Shown: positions 17,375 to 26,855, numbered from the stretch's first letter. The stretch: DNA of 64,000 bases from Rhodobacter ferrooxidans (GCF_000176015.1 NZ_ACYY01000012.1:49577-113576), one strand, 5' to 3'. The notes: a model not told the origin generated them from the letters alone. Translations and numbers: made by a program.

Positions 17375-18030
17375 ACCGCCGCACTTTGTTGATAGGGGCC
17401 TCAGCCCTCGGGCTTACCGCCTTCGGGGGCGGAGCCTTTTTCCTGAACCGCCAGCGTCAGGCCGGAGCCGAAGCGGTCGCCGCCGCGACCCCGGCCGTGG
17501 ACCCGGCTCTTCTTGTCCGCCCCCACTCTCCCAGCTTTGGCCCGGAAGATGCGCCGGTCACGCTGGTCGAATTCTTCGACCCCTCCTGCGAGGCCTGCCG
17601 CGCTTACCATCCGGTCGTCGAAGAAATCCGACGCATGTTTCCGGATCAGGTCAGAATCGTGTTGCGCTATGCTCTCTTCCATGAGGGCTCAGACGAAGCA
17701 GCACGCATCCTCGAGGCGGCGCGGATGCAGAATAAATTCGAACCAGTGCTCGACGCGCTCTTTGAAGAACAACCCGGCTGGGCCGTCCACGGATCGCCGG
17801 AAATGGACGTCGCATGGGAAATTGCCGCCAATGCGGGTCTCGATGTGGAACGTGCCGAAACCGACAAGCTGTTCCCGGGGATTACCGGCACCCTCAATCA
17901 GGACATGGCGGACGTCGAAGCTCTTGGCATTCGACAGACACCCACGTTTTTCTTGAATGGCAAGCGACTGGAAAATTTCAGCGCCGAAAGCCTGATAGCC
18001 GACGTCCGGTTCGCGGTTGAGAATGCCTGA
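17371..18030 (+). CDS. dsbA: DsbA-family thiol:disulfide oxidoreductase
   Basis: A 219-residue periplasmic thioredoxin-fold protein. An N-terminal [17 protein letters not shown] segment acts as a signal or anchor and may be Tat-type. The active site is CEAC in DPSCEACRAYHPV, and the cis-proline loop is TPTFFLNG. It overlaps dsbB and is the last gene of the operon, ending 24 bases before the convergent mntR. Confidence 0.87.
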   Translation: MNRRTLLIGASALGLTAFGGGAFFLNRQRQAGAEAVAAATPAVDPALLVRPHSPSFGPEDAPVTLVEFFDPSCEACRAYHPVVEEIRRMFPDQVRIVLRYALFHEGSDEAARILEAARMQNKFEPVLDALFEEQPGWAVHGSPEMDVAWEIAANAGLDVERAETDKLFPGITGTLNQDMADVEALGIRQTPTFFLNGKRLENFSAESLIADVRFAVENA

Positions 18031-18054
18031 CGGGGGCGTTCAGGAGCGGCGCGA

Positions 18055-18531
18055 TCAGGACTTGCTGGCGTAGGCGGCAAAGAGAGCGAGCGTCCGTTCG
18101 CTGACGTGATGTTCGATGCCTTCGGCGTCGCGCTCGGCCGTCTCGGCGTCCAGTCCGAGACTGAGTAGGAAACGCAGCACGATCTCATGCCGACGGCGGC
18201 ATTCCCGGGCGAGAGCGCGGCCCTCATCCGTCAGAAAGACCGAGCGATACTTTGCGCGGGTGATCAGGCCCTCGCGGGCCAGACGGTCCAATGCTTTTGT
18301 CACAGTGGGCGGTCTCACGCCAAGGCGCGCGGCGATCTCCACCGGGCGGGCTTCACCATGGTCGTGGATCAGTTCTGCGATCAGTTCGACATAGTCCTCG
18401 GCCAGTTCGCGGCTGCGCGCATCCCGGACGCCCTGAAACGCCTCGGCGCGCAGGTCTGCGGGGCGGCCATCGGTCACGGAAGGTGTCGGATTTGCAAGAT
18501 CACGCTGTGTCATAAGCTTAGTGTCGCACAT
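18055..18531 (-). CDS. mntR: Manganese-responsive DtxR-family repressor
   Basis: A 158-residue regulator. A winged helix (ARPVEIAARLGVRPPTVTKALDRLAREGLI) is followed by a metal-binding dimerisation domain with GIEHHVSERTLALFA. This is the short MntR architecture without the SH3 domain. Two starts are possible, 18531 and 18513, and neither has a good ribosome site. It is divergent from mntH, which it should repress when manganese is plentiful. Confidence 0.87.
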   Translation of the reverse strand: MCDTKLMTQRDLANPTPSVTDGRPADLRAEAFQGVRDARSRELAEDYVELIAELIHDHGEARPVEIAARLGVRPPTVTKALDRLAREGLITRAKYRSVFLTDEGRALARECRRRHEIVLRFLLSLGLDAETAERDAEGIEHHVSERTLALFAAYASKS

Positions 18532-18564
18532 GGAGGATTGACAAGTAAAGTCGCACCTCTGATT

Positions 18565-18580
18565 GTTAGCATTGTCTAAC
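18565..18580. promoter_or_regulatory. Candidate MntR operator
   Basis: An inverted repeat GTTAG-CATTGT-CTAAC in the mntR/mntH divergent gap resembles the TTAG...CTAA core of DtxR-family operators. It lies 54 bases before the mntH ATG. The arms are only five bases long, so this is a moderate call. Confidence 0.45.
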
Positions 18581-18633
18581 TTTATGCGCCAAGACTTTGG
18601 CGCGCTATCTCCGACTATAGAAAGACAAGTCCT

Positions 18634-19959
18634 ATGCCCGCAAACGCCTGGCGCCGGGAGCGTGAGACGCCCTCGCTGTCCGAGGTCTTCCGCAGCATCG
18701 CGGTCGGCAATGGTGGCACCAGCCGTTTTCGTCGGTTTCTTGCGTTCATCGGCCCCGGATACCTCGTTGCCGTAGGCTACATGGATCCCGGCAACTGGGC
18801 CACGTCACTCGCAGGCGGGGCAGCGTTCGGCTACACGCTCTTGTTCGTGGCGCTCTTGTCGAACATCATGGCGATCCTGCTGCAATCGCTGTGCGCCAGG
18901 CTGGCAGTGGCCTCGGGGCGTGATCTGGCGCAGGCCTGCCGCGACGCTTTCCCGAAATGGATGTCGGTGCCGCTTTGGCTGCTGGCTGAAGGCGCCATCA
19001 TCGCCACCGATCTGGCCGAGGTGATCGGCACCGCCATCGGTCTGAACCTGCTGTTCGGCATCCCGCTGGAAATCGGCATCTTCATCACTGCCGCCGATGT
19101 GTTCCTGATCCTGTGGCTGCAGAACAAGGGGTTCCGCTGGATTGAGGCGTTGATCATCTCGCTCATGGCGCTGATCGCCGCATGTTTTGTCGTCCTGATC
19201 GCCCAGGCCGACCCGGTCTGGGGCGAGGTGATCGCCGGGTTCGCCCCCAGCAGAGACATATTCAACAATCCGACCATGCTGTTTCTGGCGCTCGGGATCA
19301 TCGGCGCGACCGTCATGCCCCACAACCTTTACCTGCACTCGGGCATCGTGCAGACCCGCGCCTTCGGTCTCGATCTGCCCGCCAAGCGCGAGGCGCTGCG
19401 TCTGGCGACATGGGACAGCACCATCGCGCTGATGTTCGCGCTGACGATCAACGCCTCGATCCTGATCCTGGCAGCCGCCACGTTCTATACAGTTGGTCAG
19501 AATGATGTGGCCGAGATCGACAAGGCGCATCTCCTTCTCGAACCGCTGCTGGGGTCGTCCCTGGCACCGATCTTGTTTGGCGTGGCGTTGCTCTGTGCGG
19601 GCCTCAATTCCACCGTCACCGCCACCATGGCAGGGCAGATTGTCATGGAAGGGTTCATCAACCTGCGCATCGCCCCCTGGGCACGGCGCTTGATCACGCG
19701 GTGCCTTGCCATCGTGCCGGCCATCTTCGTGATCCTGATCTACGGCAGCGAAGGAGTCGGGCAGCTCTTGATCCTCAGTCAGGTTGTGCTGTCGTTCCAG
19801 CTTCCCTTCGCCATCGTTCCCTTGGTGATGTTCACCGCCAGCCGCGCCAAGATGGGCGAACTCGTAGCACCCCGCTGGCTGACCGGCCTCTGTTGGCTGA
19901 TTGCGGCCCTGATCATCGTGCTGAACGTGAACCTGCTGTCGACCGTTCTTCTGGGCTGA
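18634..19959 (+). CDS. mntH: Nramp-family Mn2+/divalent cation:H+ symporter
   Basis: A 441-residue inner-membrane importer with about eleven helices. Helix 1 carries the family motif [13 protein letters not shown] (metal-binding Asp and Asn), and helix 6 carries [13 protein letters not shown] (Met and His). These residues define Mn/Fe transport in Nramp proteins. The Mn2+ preference is inferred from the adjacent divergent mntR. A hairpin terminator follows closely. Confidence 0.92.
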   Translation: MPANAWRRERETPSLSEVFRSIAVGNGGTSRFRRFLAFIGPGYLVAVGYMDPGNWATSLAGGAAFGYTLLFVALLSNIMAILLQSLCARLAVASGRDLAQACRDAFPKWMSVPLWLLAEGAIIATDLAEVIGTAIGLNLLFGIPLEIGIFITAADVFLILWLQNKGFRWIEALIISLMALIAACFVVLIAQADPVWGEVIAGFAPSRDIFNNPTMLFLALGIIGATVMPHNLYLHSGIVQTRAFGLDLPAKREALRLATWDSTIALMFALTINASILILAAATFYTVGQNDVAEIDKAHLLLEPLLGSSLAPILFGVALLCAGLNSTVTATMAGQIVMEGFINLRIAPWARRLITRCLAIVPAIFVILIYGSEGVGQLLILSQVVLSFQLPFAIVPLVMFTASRAKMGELVAPRWLTGLCWLIAALIIVLNVNLLSTVLLG

Positions 19960-19962
19960 CAA

Positions 19963-19978
19963 TTCACCCTTCGGTGAA
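19963..19978 (+). terminator. Hairpin after mntH
   Basis: A perfect six-base stem TTCACC/GGTGAA with a CTTC tetraloop starts four bases after the mntH stop. No U-tract follows, so termination is probable rather than certain. Confidence 0.5.
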
Positions 19979-19993
19979 GGTGTGATTTCCGGC

Positions 19994-20024
19994 TTGTAGC
20001 TTAAGCTACTGGAGGGTTTAGACA
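19994..20024 (+). promoter_or_regulatory. MerR-type promoter of the SCO operon
   Basis: TTGTAG (19994-19999) and TAGACA (20019-20024) are 19 bases apart. Between and overlapping them lies a perfect 14-base palindrome, GTAGCTTAAGCTAC (19996-20009). The layout is that of a MerR-family promoter and it reads into the first SCO gene. The dyad differs from the CueR boxes at 23.0 kb, so a different MerR protein may control it. Confidence 0.65.
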
Positions 20025-20049
20025 CCGAGAATTGCGGAGTGGGCGGCGG

Positions 20050-20643
20050 ATGCGTTTGACAAGACTGCAGAAAATACTCTGGGCGGCGGCGGGCGTTGCC
20101 GCACTTGCCTATGGGGCGTTAATGGTTTTCTCGGACCGTGCGCCGGTCTCCGTGGCGGAAGCGGCCTTTCGGCCGACCTTTTCGCTGCCAGATGCAGAGG
20201 GGCGGCTGCGTACCCCGGCAGATTTCGCGGGCAAGCATCTGTTGGTATTCTTTGGGTTCACCAACTGCCCCGATGTCTGCCCAACGACGCTGGCTGAAGT
20301 CGCTCAAGTCATGGATGATCTTGGCGAGCAGGCCGAAAACGTCCAGCCGCTGTTCATTTCCGTCGATCCCGAGCGGGACCGCAGGCTTGGTCTGGCCGCG
20401 TTTACCGCAGCCTTCCACCCAACGATCCTGGGGCTTGCCGGGGACACAGAGCAGACTCGCGCCGCGGCAGAAAGCTTCAAGATATTCTTCGAACGCCAGG
20501 ACGATGCCGCAGCGCCGGATGGCTATACGATGTCCCATAGCCCTGCGCTCTACCTGATCGGGCCGGACGGGGATTGGCTGCGCCAATTCACCTACGGCAC
20601 CCCCGCCACCGACATTCTTGCCGACCTGCAACCCAGATTGTGA
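20050..20643 (+). CDS. SCO1/SenC-family copper chaperone
   Basis: A 197-residue membrane-anchored thioredoxin-fold protein. An N-terminal helix (ILWAAAGVAALAYGALMVF) anchors it on the periplasmic side. The copper site is TNCPDVCPTTL (CxxxC), and the distal histidine lies in YTMSHSPALYL. SCO proteins deliver copper to the CuA site of cytochrome oxidase or reduce its cysteines. ATG 20050 is preferred over an upstream TTG because it keeps the promoter free. It is the first of four copper genes. Confidence 0.88.
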   Translation: MRLTRLQKILWAAAGVAALAYGALMVFSDRAPVSVAEAAFRPTFSLPDAEGRLRTPADFAGKHLLVFFGFTNCPDVCPTTLAEVAQVMDDLGEQAENVQPLFISVDPERDRRLGLAAFTAAFHPTILGLAGDTEQTRAAAESFKIFFERQDDAAAPDGYTMSHSPALYLIGPDGDWLRQFTYGTPATDILADLQPRL

Positions 20644-20649
20644 GACTCC

Positions 20650-21123
20650 ATGAAGCGCCTGATCCTTGCAACCCTCGTAGTCTTCGCGGCGATGCCCGCC
20701 CTCGCGTGCGAAACTGTACGCGTTGGCGATATCGAGGTTGAACATGCCTGGTCCCGCGCCACGATTGGTGCGGATCGACCCGGCGTCGTCTACCTGAGCA
20801 TTCGCAATACCGGCAGCACTGATGATGCGCTCATCGGGGTGGCGACGCCCATTGCCGGGATGCCGATGCTGCATGAAACCGTTGTGAGCGATGGCATCGC
20901 CTCGATGCCGCATACCATGTCGATGCCCGTGCCTGCGGGCCAGACGGCGGCGCTGGCACCCGGTGGGTTTCACGGCATGCTTATGGGGTTGACGCTGGCG
21001 TTGAAGAAGGGAGATTCCTTTCCGCTGACCCTGACGTTCGAGACCGCAGGCGACTTGACGGTGACCGTTGATGTGCTGGGCATGGGGGCCAAGGAGGCTG
21101 AGTGCCCTGACGCGCAACCGTGA
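20650..21123 (+). CDS. PCu(A)C-family periplasmic copper chaperone
   Basis: A 157-residue protein with a signal peptide ending at ALA-C near residue 20. The Met/His copper site of the family is visible as MLHETVVSDGIASMPHTMSM followed by GGFHGMLMG. PCu(A)C proteins bind Cu(I) and cooperate with SCO in oxidase CuA assembly, which fits the flanking SCO genes. The stop overlaps the next start. Confidence 0.88.
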   Translation: MKRLILATLVVFAAMPALACETVRVGDIEVEHAWSRATIGADRPGVVYLSIRNTGSTDDALIGVATPIAGMPMLHETVVSDGIASMPHTMSMPVPAGQTAALAPGGFHGMLMGLTLALKKGDSFPLTLTFETAGDLTVTVDVLGMGAKEAECPDAQP

Positions 21124-21719
21124 ACCGGCGTCAGGTCCTGACAGGGGCGTCATTGGCCGTTGGGGGGGTGGGCTTCATGCTGACTCTGGGCTGGTGGCGA
21201 TCCGGGGGGCAACCAATGACGGGACGAGATCTGCTGCCAATCCCGATCAGGGACATGTCCTTCAGCCTGACGGATCACAATGGTCAGCCCTTTGCACCTT
21301 CACAGTGGCTTGGCCGTCCGACGATGGTGTTTTTCGGCTTCACCTTCTGTCCCGACGTCTGCCCGACAACGCTGAACGACATTTCTGACTGGCTGGCCGA
21401 CCTTGGTCCAGAGGCTGATCGGCTGAACGTGGCCCTGATTTCTGTCGATCCCGCACGTGATACGCCCGCCATTCTGGCTGAATATCTGTCGAACTTCGAT
21501 CCGCGCATCGTTGGGCTGACAGGTCGGCTGTCCGAGCTTGAAAAGGCCGCCGCTGACTTCCGGGCGATATTTGAGAAACTACCGCGAGACGGCGGCTACA
21601 CGATGAACCACACGGCGGGTGTCTTTCTCTTTGCCGCTGAGGGCCAATTCACGTCGATCATCGACTTTCATGAAGACCGCCGGTTCGCCATCCCGAAAAT
21701 CCGCCACATCCTGACCTGA
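21120..21719 (+). CDS. Second SCO1/SenC-family protein
   Basis: A 199-residue SCO paralogue with a Tat-like leader (MNRRQVLTGASLAVGG). The copper motif is FTFCPDVCPTT and the histidine is in YTMNHTAGVFLF. The start is a GTG overlapping the previous stop by four bases. Two different SCO proteins in one operon suggest separate roles, for example one for copper transfer and one for thiol reduction. Confidence 0.87.
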   Translation: MNRRQVLTGASLAVGGVGFMLTLGWWRSGGQPMTGRDLLPIPIRDMSFSLTDHNGQPFAPSQWLGRPTMVFFGFTFCPDVCPTTLNDISDWLADLGPEADRLNVALISVDPARDTPAILAEYLSNFDPRIVGLTGRLSELEKAAADFRAIFEKLPRDGGYTMNHTAGVFLFAAEGQFTSIIDFHEDRRFAIPKIRHILT

Positions 21720-21736
21720 AGACCTGGAGCTTTCAC

Positions 21737-22207
21737 ATGCCGCAACTGAGCCGTCGAAGCCTTCTCATATCGACCGCGTCGCTCGGTCTGGTCTCGGCCT
21801 TGCCGCTTCACGCCGAAACCCTGCCGCCGATCCACGTCGCCAAGGGCACGGGCTGTGAGTGCTGCTCGGCTTGGGTGGAACACCTTCGCTCGGAAGGGTT
21901 CACCGTCACCGAGGAAGAGCTCTACGGTATGCTGCTGATCAATTACAAACTCGAGAACGGCATTCCACAGCGCATGACCTCGTGCCACACCGGAAAGATC
22001 GACGGTTACATGATCGAGGGTCATGTTCCTGCTGCGGACATCCGCCGCCTGCTGCAGGAGCGCCCGGATGCCATCGGCCTTGTGGTGCCCGGCATGCCTT
22101 ATGGCTCGCCGGGCATGGGGGACGAAACTGACCGCGATGCCTATGAGGTTTTCCTGATAGCGCGCGACGGGACGACCTCGGTATTCACGTCTTATCCCGA
22201 AGCTTGA
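21737..22207 (+). CDS. DUF411 metal-binding protein (first copy)
   Basis: A 156-residue secreted protein with a Tat-type leader (LSRRSLLISTASLG). DUF411 features are a CECC cluster (KGTGCECCSAW), SCHTGKIDGYMIEGHVPAADI and VPGMPYGSPGM. Proteins of this family occur in copper and silver resistance loci and are thought to bind metal through the clustered cysteines. It is the last gene of the SCO operon. A second copy lies at 26147. Confidence 0.85.
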   Translation: MPQLSRRSLLISTASLGLVSALPLHAETLPPIHVAKGTGCECCSAWVEHLRSEGFTVTEEELYGMLLINYKLENGIPQRMTSCHTGKIDGYMIEGHVPAADIRRLLQERPDAIGLVVPGMPYGSPGMGDETDRDAYEVFLIARDGTTSVFTSYPEA

Positions 22208-22316
22208 ATGCTTTCCGGGCGAGTGGTCAGGAGCGACCGGAGGCTCTCATCCTAGTTGCTCGACCAGTCAGCGGCGAGCATGCCGAACCGGCGTCCGCTT
22301 CAGGATGCGAGCAAGG

Positions 22317-22345
22317 GCAGAGGGCCATGGAAGACAGCCCTCTGC
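22317..22345 (-). terminator. Hairpin after the DUF305 gene
   Basis: A perfect nine-base stem GCAGAGGGC/GCCCTCTGC with an 11-base loop lies ten bases beyond the DUF305 stop. It could serve both converging operons. Confidence 0.55.
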
Positions 22346-22355
22346 GCTCAATCCC

Positions 22356-22775
22356 TCACTGACCGCGTGCGGCCAGCCAGGCTTTCATCTGTGCAATCTC
22401 GCGCTCTTGGGCCGCGATGACCTCCTCGGCCAGGGCGCGCACTTCGGGGTCGGTGCCATGTTCCAGTGCCACACGCGCCATTGCGACGGCGGCTTCGTGA
22501 TGCGGGATCATCCCCACCATGAAATCCACGTCCAGATCGCCGGTGTAGGGCACCATCATATCGGCCATCATCTTGTCCATGGCGTCGGCATAGGCGTTCG
22601 TGGCCGGGTCATTGGCAAACTCGGGCGGGATCAGCGCGGAATGGTCCATCATGGCCATGCCTTCCATCGATCCGCCGGCCATGTTGCCGTGGTCCATGCC
22701 TTCCATCTGGGCAAAGGCAATGCCGCCTGCCACAACGAGGGTGGCAGCGGTCAGGGCAAGAACGGTCTTTTTCAT
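22356..22775 (-). CDS. DUF305 periplasmic metal-binding protein
   Basis: A 139-residue secreted protein with a clear signal peptide ([22 protein letters not shown]). The mature N-terminus is Met/His-rich ([22 protein letters not shown]), and a ferritin-like DUF305 helix pair contains [22 protein letters not shown]305 proteins such as CopM bind copper in the periplasm. It is co-oriented with, and 20 bases downstream of, the CopZ-like gene under a CueR-type promoter. Confidence 0.85.
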   Translation of the reverse strand: MKKTVLALTAATLVVAGGIAFAQMEGMDHGNMAGGSMEGMAMMDHSALIPPEFANDPATNAYADAMDKMMADMMVPYTGDLDVDFMVGMIPHHEAAVAMARVALEHGTDPEVRALAEEVIAAQEREIAQMKAWLAARGQ

Positions 22776-22795
22776 TTTCTTCTCCTTTGGGTCGG

Positions 22796-22984
22796 TTACG
22801 CGGGTGCAAAGCCCGCTTCGGTCAGGGCGGCAACGATCTGGTCGCGCGGCGCAGTGGTGGTCACTTCCACACGGCGGTTAGGCGGATCGGCCTGCACGGT
22901 TGCGGTGGCGTCGACGCTCTGGATCGCCTTGGTCACACCCCGGGCACAGCCGCCGCAGGTCATTGTTTCAATATGGAACTGCAT
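22796..22984 (-). CDS. copZ: CopZ-like HMA copper chaperone
   Basis: A 62-residue single HMA domain with the metal motif [14 protein letters not shown]. It is full length for a free cytoplasmic copper chaperone and would pass Cu(I) to the HMA domains of CopA. It begins just downstream of the minus-strand CueR-type box and is divergent from copA. Confidence 0.87.
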   Translation of the reverse strand: MQFHIETMTCGGCARGVTKAIQSVDATATVQADPPNRRVEVTTTAPRDQIVAALTEAGFAPA

Positions 22985-23017
22985 CGCATCCTCGTTCGGT
23001 TGAACTTCGCTGCATAG

Positions 23018-23048
23018 GACATGGGGCTTCCAAGCGTTGGAAGGTCAA
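23018..23048 (-). promoter_or_regulatory. CueR-type promoter of copZ-DUF305
   Basis: On the minus strand TTGACC (23043-23048) is followed by the dyad TTCCAACGCTTGGAA within a 19-base spacer and a poor -10 (CATGTC at 23018-23023). The -35 and dyad match CueR operators. Confidence 0.7.
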
Positions 23049-23074
23049 GAGCACGTTTTTGTGTAATTTGACGC

Positions 23075-23105
23075 TTGACCTTCCAATGATGGGAAGGCCT
23101 ATCTG
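23075..23105 (+). promoter_or_regulatory. CueR-type promoter of copA
   Basis: TTGACC (23075-23080), 19-base spacer, TATCTG (23100-23105). The arms CCTTCC (23079-23084) and GGAAGG (23092-23097) form the classical CueR dyad. It reads toward copA 40 bases downstream. Confidence 0.88.
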
Positions 23106-23144
23106 TGAGTGCGACCCGACACTTTTCTGATCAGGACAGTCGCC

Positions 23145-25631
23145 ATGAACGCTCCCTTTACCCCACCGGCCCCCGTCACTTTGAGCCTGCCCGTCGATGG
23201 CATGACCTGCGCCTCCTGCGTGGTACGGGTGGAACGCGCGCTGACGGCGGTGCCGGGCGTCACGTCCGCAACCGTCAATCTGGCAACGGAACGGGCGGAA
23301 GTTTTGTCAGCGGCGCCGATTGACCGCGCGGCTCTGGTCGCGGCGGTGGACCGCGTGGGCTATACCGTGCCTTCGCAGACTGTGGATATTGCCATCGAAG
23401 GCATGACCTGTGCCTCTTGTGTGGCGCGGGTAGAACGGGCCCTGACCGCAGTGCCGGGCGTTGTGTCGGCCAACGTCAATCTGGCCACCGAACGGGCTAC
23501 CGTGACCGGGACGGCAGACGCCGCTCTGTTGCAAAATGCGGTAGAGACGGTCGGTTATGGCGCGCGGCTGGTTCAAGCCTCGGCCGCCGGCGATGCCGAA
23601 GGCGCGGCGCGCAAACAGGCGGAGGAGGCCTTGCTGCGCCGCGACCTGCTGATTGCGGCAACGCTGAGCCTGCCCGTCTTGGCGCTGGAAATGGGCTCGC
23701 ATCTTTTTGCGCCCATCCACCACCTGATCATGACAACCATCGGGATGCAGACAAGCTGGGTCCTGCAGTTCGTGCTGACCTCGCTGGTCCTGCTGGGGCC
23801 TGGGCGGCGGTTTTATCTCAAGGGCTATCCCGCACTGTGGCGGCTTGCCCCCGACATGAACAGTCTTGTCGCAGTGGGCACAACGGCGGCCTTTGCCTAT
23901 TCGGTGGTGGCGACCTTCCTGCCGGGCCTGCTGCCGCCGGGCACGGTGAACGTCTATTTCGAGGCGGCGGCGGTGATCGTCACGCTGATCCTGCTTGGTC
24001 GGTTTCTGGAGGCGCGGGCCAAGGGCCGCACGTCGCAGGCGATCAGCCGGTTGGTCGGCTTGCAGCCGCGCATGGCCCGTGTCCATCGCGGTGATACTGT
24101 GGTCGAGGTGCCTATTGCCGAGGTGCGGACGGGCGATCTTCTGGACCTGCGTCCCGGCGAACGCGTGCCGGTCGATGGCGAAGTGACAGCGGGCGACAGC
24201 TGGATCGACGAGTCCATGATCACCGGCGAACCCGCCCCGGTCGCCAAGGCCGCAGGGGCTGCGGTCACGGGCGGCACGGTCAACCAGACCGGCGCGCTCA
24301 CATTCCGCGCGACGGCGGTGGGCGAGGCGACGATGCTGGCGCAGATCATCCGCATGGTAGAGGCGGCCCAAGGCGGCAAGCTGCCCATCCAGGGGCTGGT
24401 GGACCGCATCACCCTGTGGTTCGTGCCAGTGGTGATGGGGCTGGCGGCGCTGACCTTTGCCGTCTGGCTGATCTTTGGCCCCGACCCGGCGCTGACCTTC
24501 GGTCTGGTCAATGCTGTGGCGGTCCTGATCATCGCCTGCCCCTGCGCAATGGGGTTGGCGACGCCCACGTCCATTATGGTCGGCACTGGGCGCGGGGCGG
24601 AACTCGGCGTGCTGTTCCGCAAGGGCGAGGCGTTGCAAGCGCTGCAATCAGTTCGCGTCGTGGCGCTGGACAAGACTGGAACGCTAACCGCCGGCAAGCC
24701 CGCACTGACCGACCTGATCCTGGCCCCCGGGTATGACCGCGCCGGGGTGCTGGCGTTGGTGGCCTCGGTCGAGGCCAGATCGGAACACCCCATTGCCCGC
24801 GCCATCGTGGCCGCAGCCGCGGCCGAGGAGTTGACCCTGCCCGTTGTGACCGACTTTGCCTCGGAAACCGGGTTCGGCGTCACGGCCATGGCGGGCGGGG
24901 TGCCTGTGCAGATCGGCGCAGACCGCTACATGGCCCGGATGGGGCTGGACGTAGCCCCGTTTTCCGAAGAGGCCGCGTGCTTGGGGGCGGAGGGCAAATC
25001 ACCGCTCTATGCAGCCATCGACGGTCGCTTGGCGGCGATGCTGGCTGTGGCCGATCCGGTCAAGCCGACAACCCCTGCAGCGATCCGCGCATTGCATGAC
25101 CTTGGCCTGAAGGTCGCCATGATCACCGGCGACAACGCCCGCACCGCGCAGGCTATCGCCCGCCAACTGGGCATTGATGAAATCGTTGCAGAGGTGCTGC
25201 CGGGCGGCAAGGTCGAGGCAATCCAGCGGCTGCGCAGAGATCACGGTCCGCTGGCCTTTGTCGGGGACGGCATCAACGATGCCCCAGCTCTGGCCGAGGC
25301 GGATGTGGGTCTTGCCATCGGAACGGGCACCGACATTGCGATCGAGGCGGCAGATGTCGTGCTGATGTCGGGCCGGTTGACCGGCGTGCCCGATGCCATC
25401 GCCCTCAGCCGGGCGACGATGGGCAATATACGGCAGAACCTGTTCTGGGCCTTTGTCTATAACGCGGCCCTGATCCCGGTGGCGGCAGGGACGCTTTATC
25501 CAGCCTTTGGCATCCTCCTGTCGCCCGTCTTTGCGGCGGGGGCCATGGCCCTGTCCAGCGTGTTCGTGCTGGGCAATGCCCTGTGCCTGCGCCGCTTCCA
25601 GCCAACGCAAACCAACGGAGAAACGGCATGA
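23145..25631 (+). CDS. copA: P1B-1-type Cu+-exporting ATPase
   Basis: An 828-residue copper pump. Two N-terminal HMA domains each carry GMTCASC. Then come the membrane domain with CPC in [13 protein letters not shown], the phosphorylation site [17 protein letters not shown] in the nucleotide domain and the hinge [10 protein letters not shown]. Helix signatures NLFWAFVYN and [13 protein letters not shown] are diagnostic for Cu(I) ATPases. ATG 23145 is taken; an in-frame upstream start at 23109 would sit in the promoter. The stop overlaps cueR by four bases, placing regulator and pump in one transcript. Confidence 0.93.
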   Translation: MNAPFTPPAPVTLSLPVDGMTCASCVVRVERALTAVPGVTSATVNLATERAEVLSAAPIDRAALVAAVDRVGYTVPSQTVDIAIEGMTCASCVARVERALTAVPGVVSANVNLATERATVTGTADAALLQNAVETVGYGARLVQASAAGDAEGAARKQAEEALLRRDLLIAATLSLPVLALEMGSHLFAPIHHLIMTTIGMQTSWVLQFVLTSLVLLGPGRRFYLKGYPALWRLAPDMNSLVAVGTTAAFAYSVVATFLPGLLPPGTVNVYFEAAAVIVTLILLGRFLEARAKGRTSQAISRLVGLQPRMARVHRGDTVVEVPIAEVRTGDLLDLRPGERVPVDGEVTAGDSWIDESMITGEPAPVAKAAGAAVTGGTVNQTGALTFRATAVGEATMLAQIIRMVEAAQGGKLPIQGLVDRITLWFVPVVMGLAALTFAVWLIFGPDPALTFGLVNAVAVLIIACPCAMGLATPTSIMVGTGRGAELGVLFRKGEALQALQSVRVVALDKTGTLTAGKPALTDLILAPGYDRAGVLALVASVEARSEHPIARAIVAAAAAEELTLPVVTDFASETGFGVTAMAGGVPVQIGADRYMARMGLDVAPFSEEAACLGAEGKSPLYAAIDGRLAAMLAVADPVKPTTPAAIRALHDLGLKVAMITGDNARTAQAIARQLGIDEIVAEVLPGGKVEAIQRLRRDHGPLAFVGDGINDAPALAEADVGLAIGTGTDIAIEAADVVLMSGRLTGVPDAIALSRATMGNIRQNLFWAFVYNAALIPVAAGTLYPAFGILLSPVFAAGAMALSSVFVLGNALCLRRFQPTQTNGETA

Positions 25632-26065
25632 ACATCGGAGAAGCCGCCAAGCATTCGGGCGTTTCAGCCAAAATGATCCGCTACTATGAGCAGACTGGCT
25701 TGATCCCTTCAGCCGGGCGCACCGCATCGGGCTACCGCACCTATACCGGCACCGATGTCCAGATGCTGCGCTTCATCCGCCGCGCCCGCGATCTGGGTTT
25801 TCAGGTTGAAGCAATTGGCGAACTTCTGGCCCTTTGGCGGGACCGCAGCCGCCACAGCGCGGACGTCAAGCAGCTGGCACAGGCCCAGATCGCTGGCCTG
25901 CGCCGCAAGATCGTGGAGATGGAAAGCATGGTCGCCACGCTTGACCATCTGGCGCAGGGTTGTTCCGGCGATGATCGGCCCGATTGCCCGATCCTGGCCG
26001 ATCTCGAGGGGGAGGCATCACTCGTTGCTCCCGCCTGCCACAGCGGGCCGGGCTTCAATCGATAA
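25628..26065 (+). CDS. cueR: CueR-type MerR regulator
   Basis: A 145-residue MerR activator that senses monovalent Cu/Ag/Au. The HTH is [26 protein letters not shown]. The ligand loop is CSGDDRPDC, and a serine (RHSADVK) replaces the cysteine used by divalent-metal MerR proteins, as in E. coli CueR. Its targets are very probably the two boxes between 23018 and 23105. Confidence 0.9.
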   Translation: MNIGEAAKHSGVSAKMIRYYEQTGLIPSAGRTASGYRTYTGTDVQMLRFIRRARDLGFQVEAIGELLALWRDRSRHSADVKQLAQAQIAGLRRKIVEMESMVATLDHLAQGCSGDDRPDCPILADLEGEASLVAPACHSGPGFNR

Positions 26066-26146
26066 CCGCGACGTCCCAGCCACTTGCCTTTCAGTGGCAG
26101 CGGGCCAAACTTCCTTTCAACTAATTACATTCGCTGGAGAGACCCA

Positions 26147-26620
26147 ATGACCCTCACTCGTCGCCATGTCCTGTCCGCGGCCGCCAGTCTGATCAGCCTC
26201 GGCATTCTTCCAGGCCGGACCTTTGCTCAAGACTTGGAGACGATCGAAGTCTTCAAGACGGCCACCTGTGGATGCTGTCACGATTGGATCGCGCATCTGC
26301 AAGACGCAGGCTTTGCCGTCACTGCACAGGATCTGGAGTATGACGCACTCGCCGACCTAAAGCAGACGGCGGGGGTGCCAGAGGGCCTTGTGTCCTGCCA
26401 CACCGGCCGGATCGCTGGCTATGTCATCGAGGGCCATGTACCCGCCGCCGACATCCGCCGACTGCTGGTCGAAAGGCCCGAGGCCATTGGTCTGTCGGTC
26501 CCAGGCATGCCCATCGGCTCACCCGGAATGGGACCAGAAGACCAGCGCGAAGCCTATGACGTGATCCTGATCGGGCACGATGGGGCGACCATGGTGTTCG
26601 CGTCCTATCCGGCTGCCTGA
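26147..26620 (+). CDS. DUF411 metal-binding protein (second copy)
   Basis: A 157-residue secreted protein with a leader TRRHVLSAAASLISLG that could be Tat-dependent. The metal cluster is CGCC (TATCGCCHDW-like at about residues 39-43), and SCHTGRIAGYVIEGHVPAADI and VPGMPIGSPGM follow. It shares most conserved blocks with the copy at 21737 but differs in the Cys spacing context (CGCC against CECC). GGAGAGACCC before ATG 26147 supports the start. A strong terminator follows. Confidence 0.85.
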   Translation: MTLTRRHVLSAAASLISLGILPGRTFAQDLETIEVFKTATCGCCHDWIAHLQDAGFAVTAQDLEYDALADLKQTAGVPEGLVSCHTGRIAGYVIEGHVPAADIRRLLVERPEAIGLSVPGMPIGSPGMGPEDQREAYDVILIGHDGATMVFASYPAA

Positions 26621-26685
26621 ACACGGTCAGGTCCGAAGCAGGCAAGAAGCCGAACGAACCTAGCCAGCGGCCTTCCTGGAACGAA

Positions 26686-26720
26686 AACGCCAGCCCGAAG
26701 GCTGGCGTTCCCCTTGTTTG
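26686..26720 (+). terminator. Rho-independent terminator of the copA operon
   Basis: A perfect ten-base stem AACGCCAGCC/GGCTGGCGTT with a CGAA tetraloop is followed by CCCCTTGTTT. It also stands just beyond the minus-strand Cys-rich gene and could act in both directions. Confidence 0.85.
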
Positions 26721-26732
26721 GTCAAGTGCGGA

Positions 26733-26855
26733 TCAGAAGCAGCACTCGAACATCGCAGCACAGCAGGCCATCAAATCACCGCAGCAATCCGAGGCCGCAA
26801 AGGCGGCGCCGCCAAAGGCGAGCAATACTGCCGCAGCAGCAAGTGTGGTTTTCAT
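26733..26855 (-). CDS. Secreted 40-residue peptide with three Cys-Cys pairs
   Basis: A very short gene with strong support. AAGGAG at 26863-26868 precedes two consecutive ATGs (26858 and 26855), and the second has the better seven-base spacing. A perfect signal peptide (MKTTLAAAAVLLAFGGAAFA) leads to a mature peptide of about 20 residues containing CC three times (DCCGDL, ACCAAM, ECCF) and ending in phenylalanine. The start overlaps the stop of the upstream gene, so translation is coupled. Six cysteines in about 20 residues in a copper island suggest periplasmic Cu/Ag binding. I know no named family. Confidence 0.75.
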   Translation of the reverse strand: MKTTLAAAAVLLAFGGAAFAASDCCGDLMACCAAMFECCF

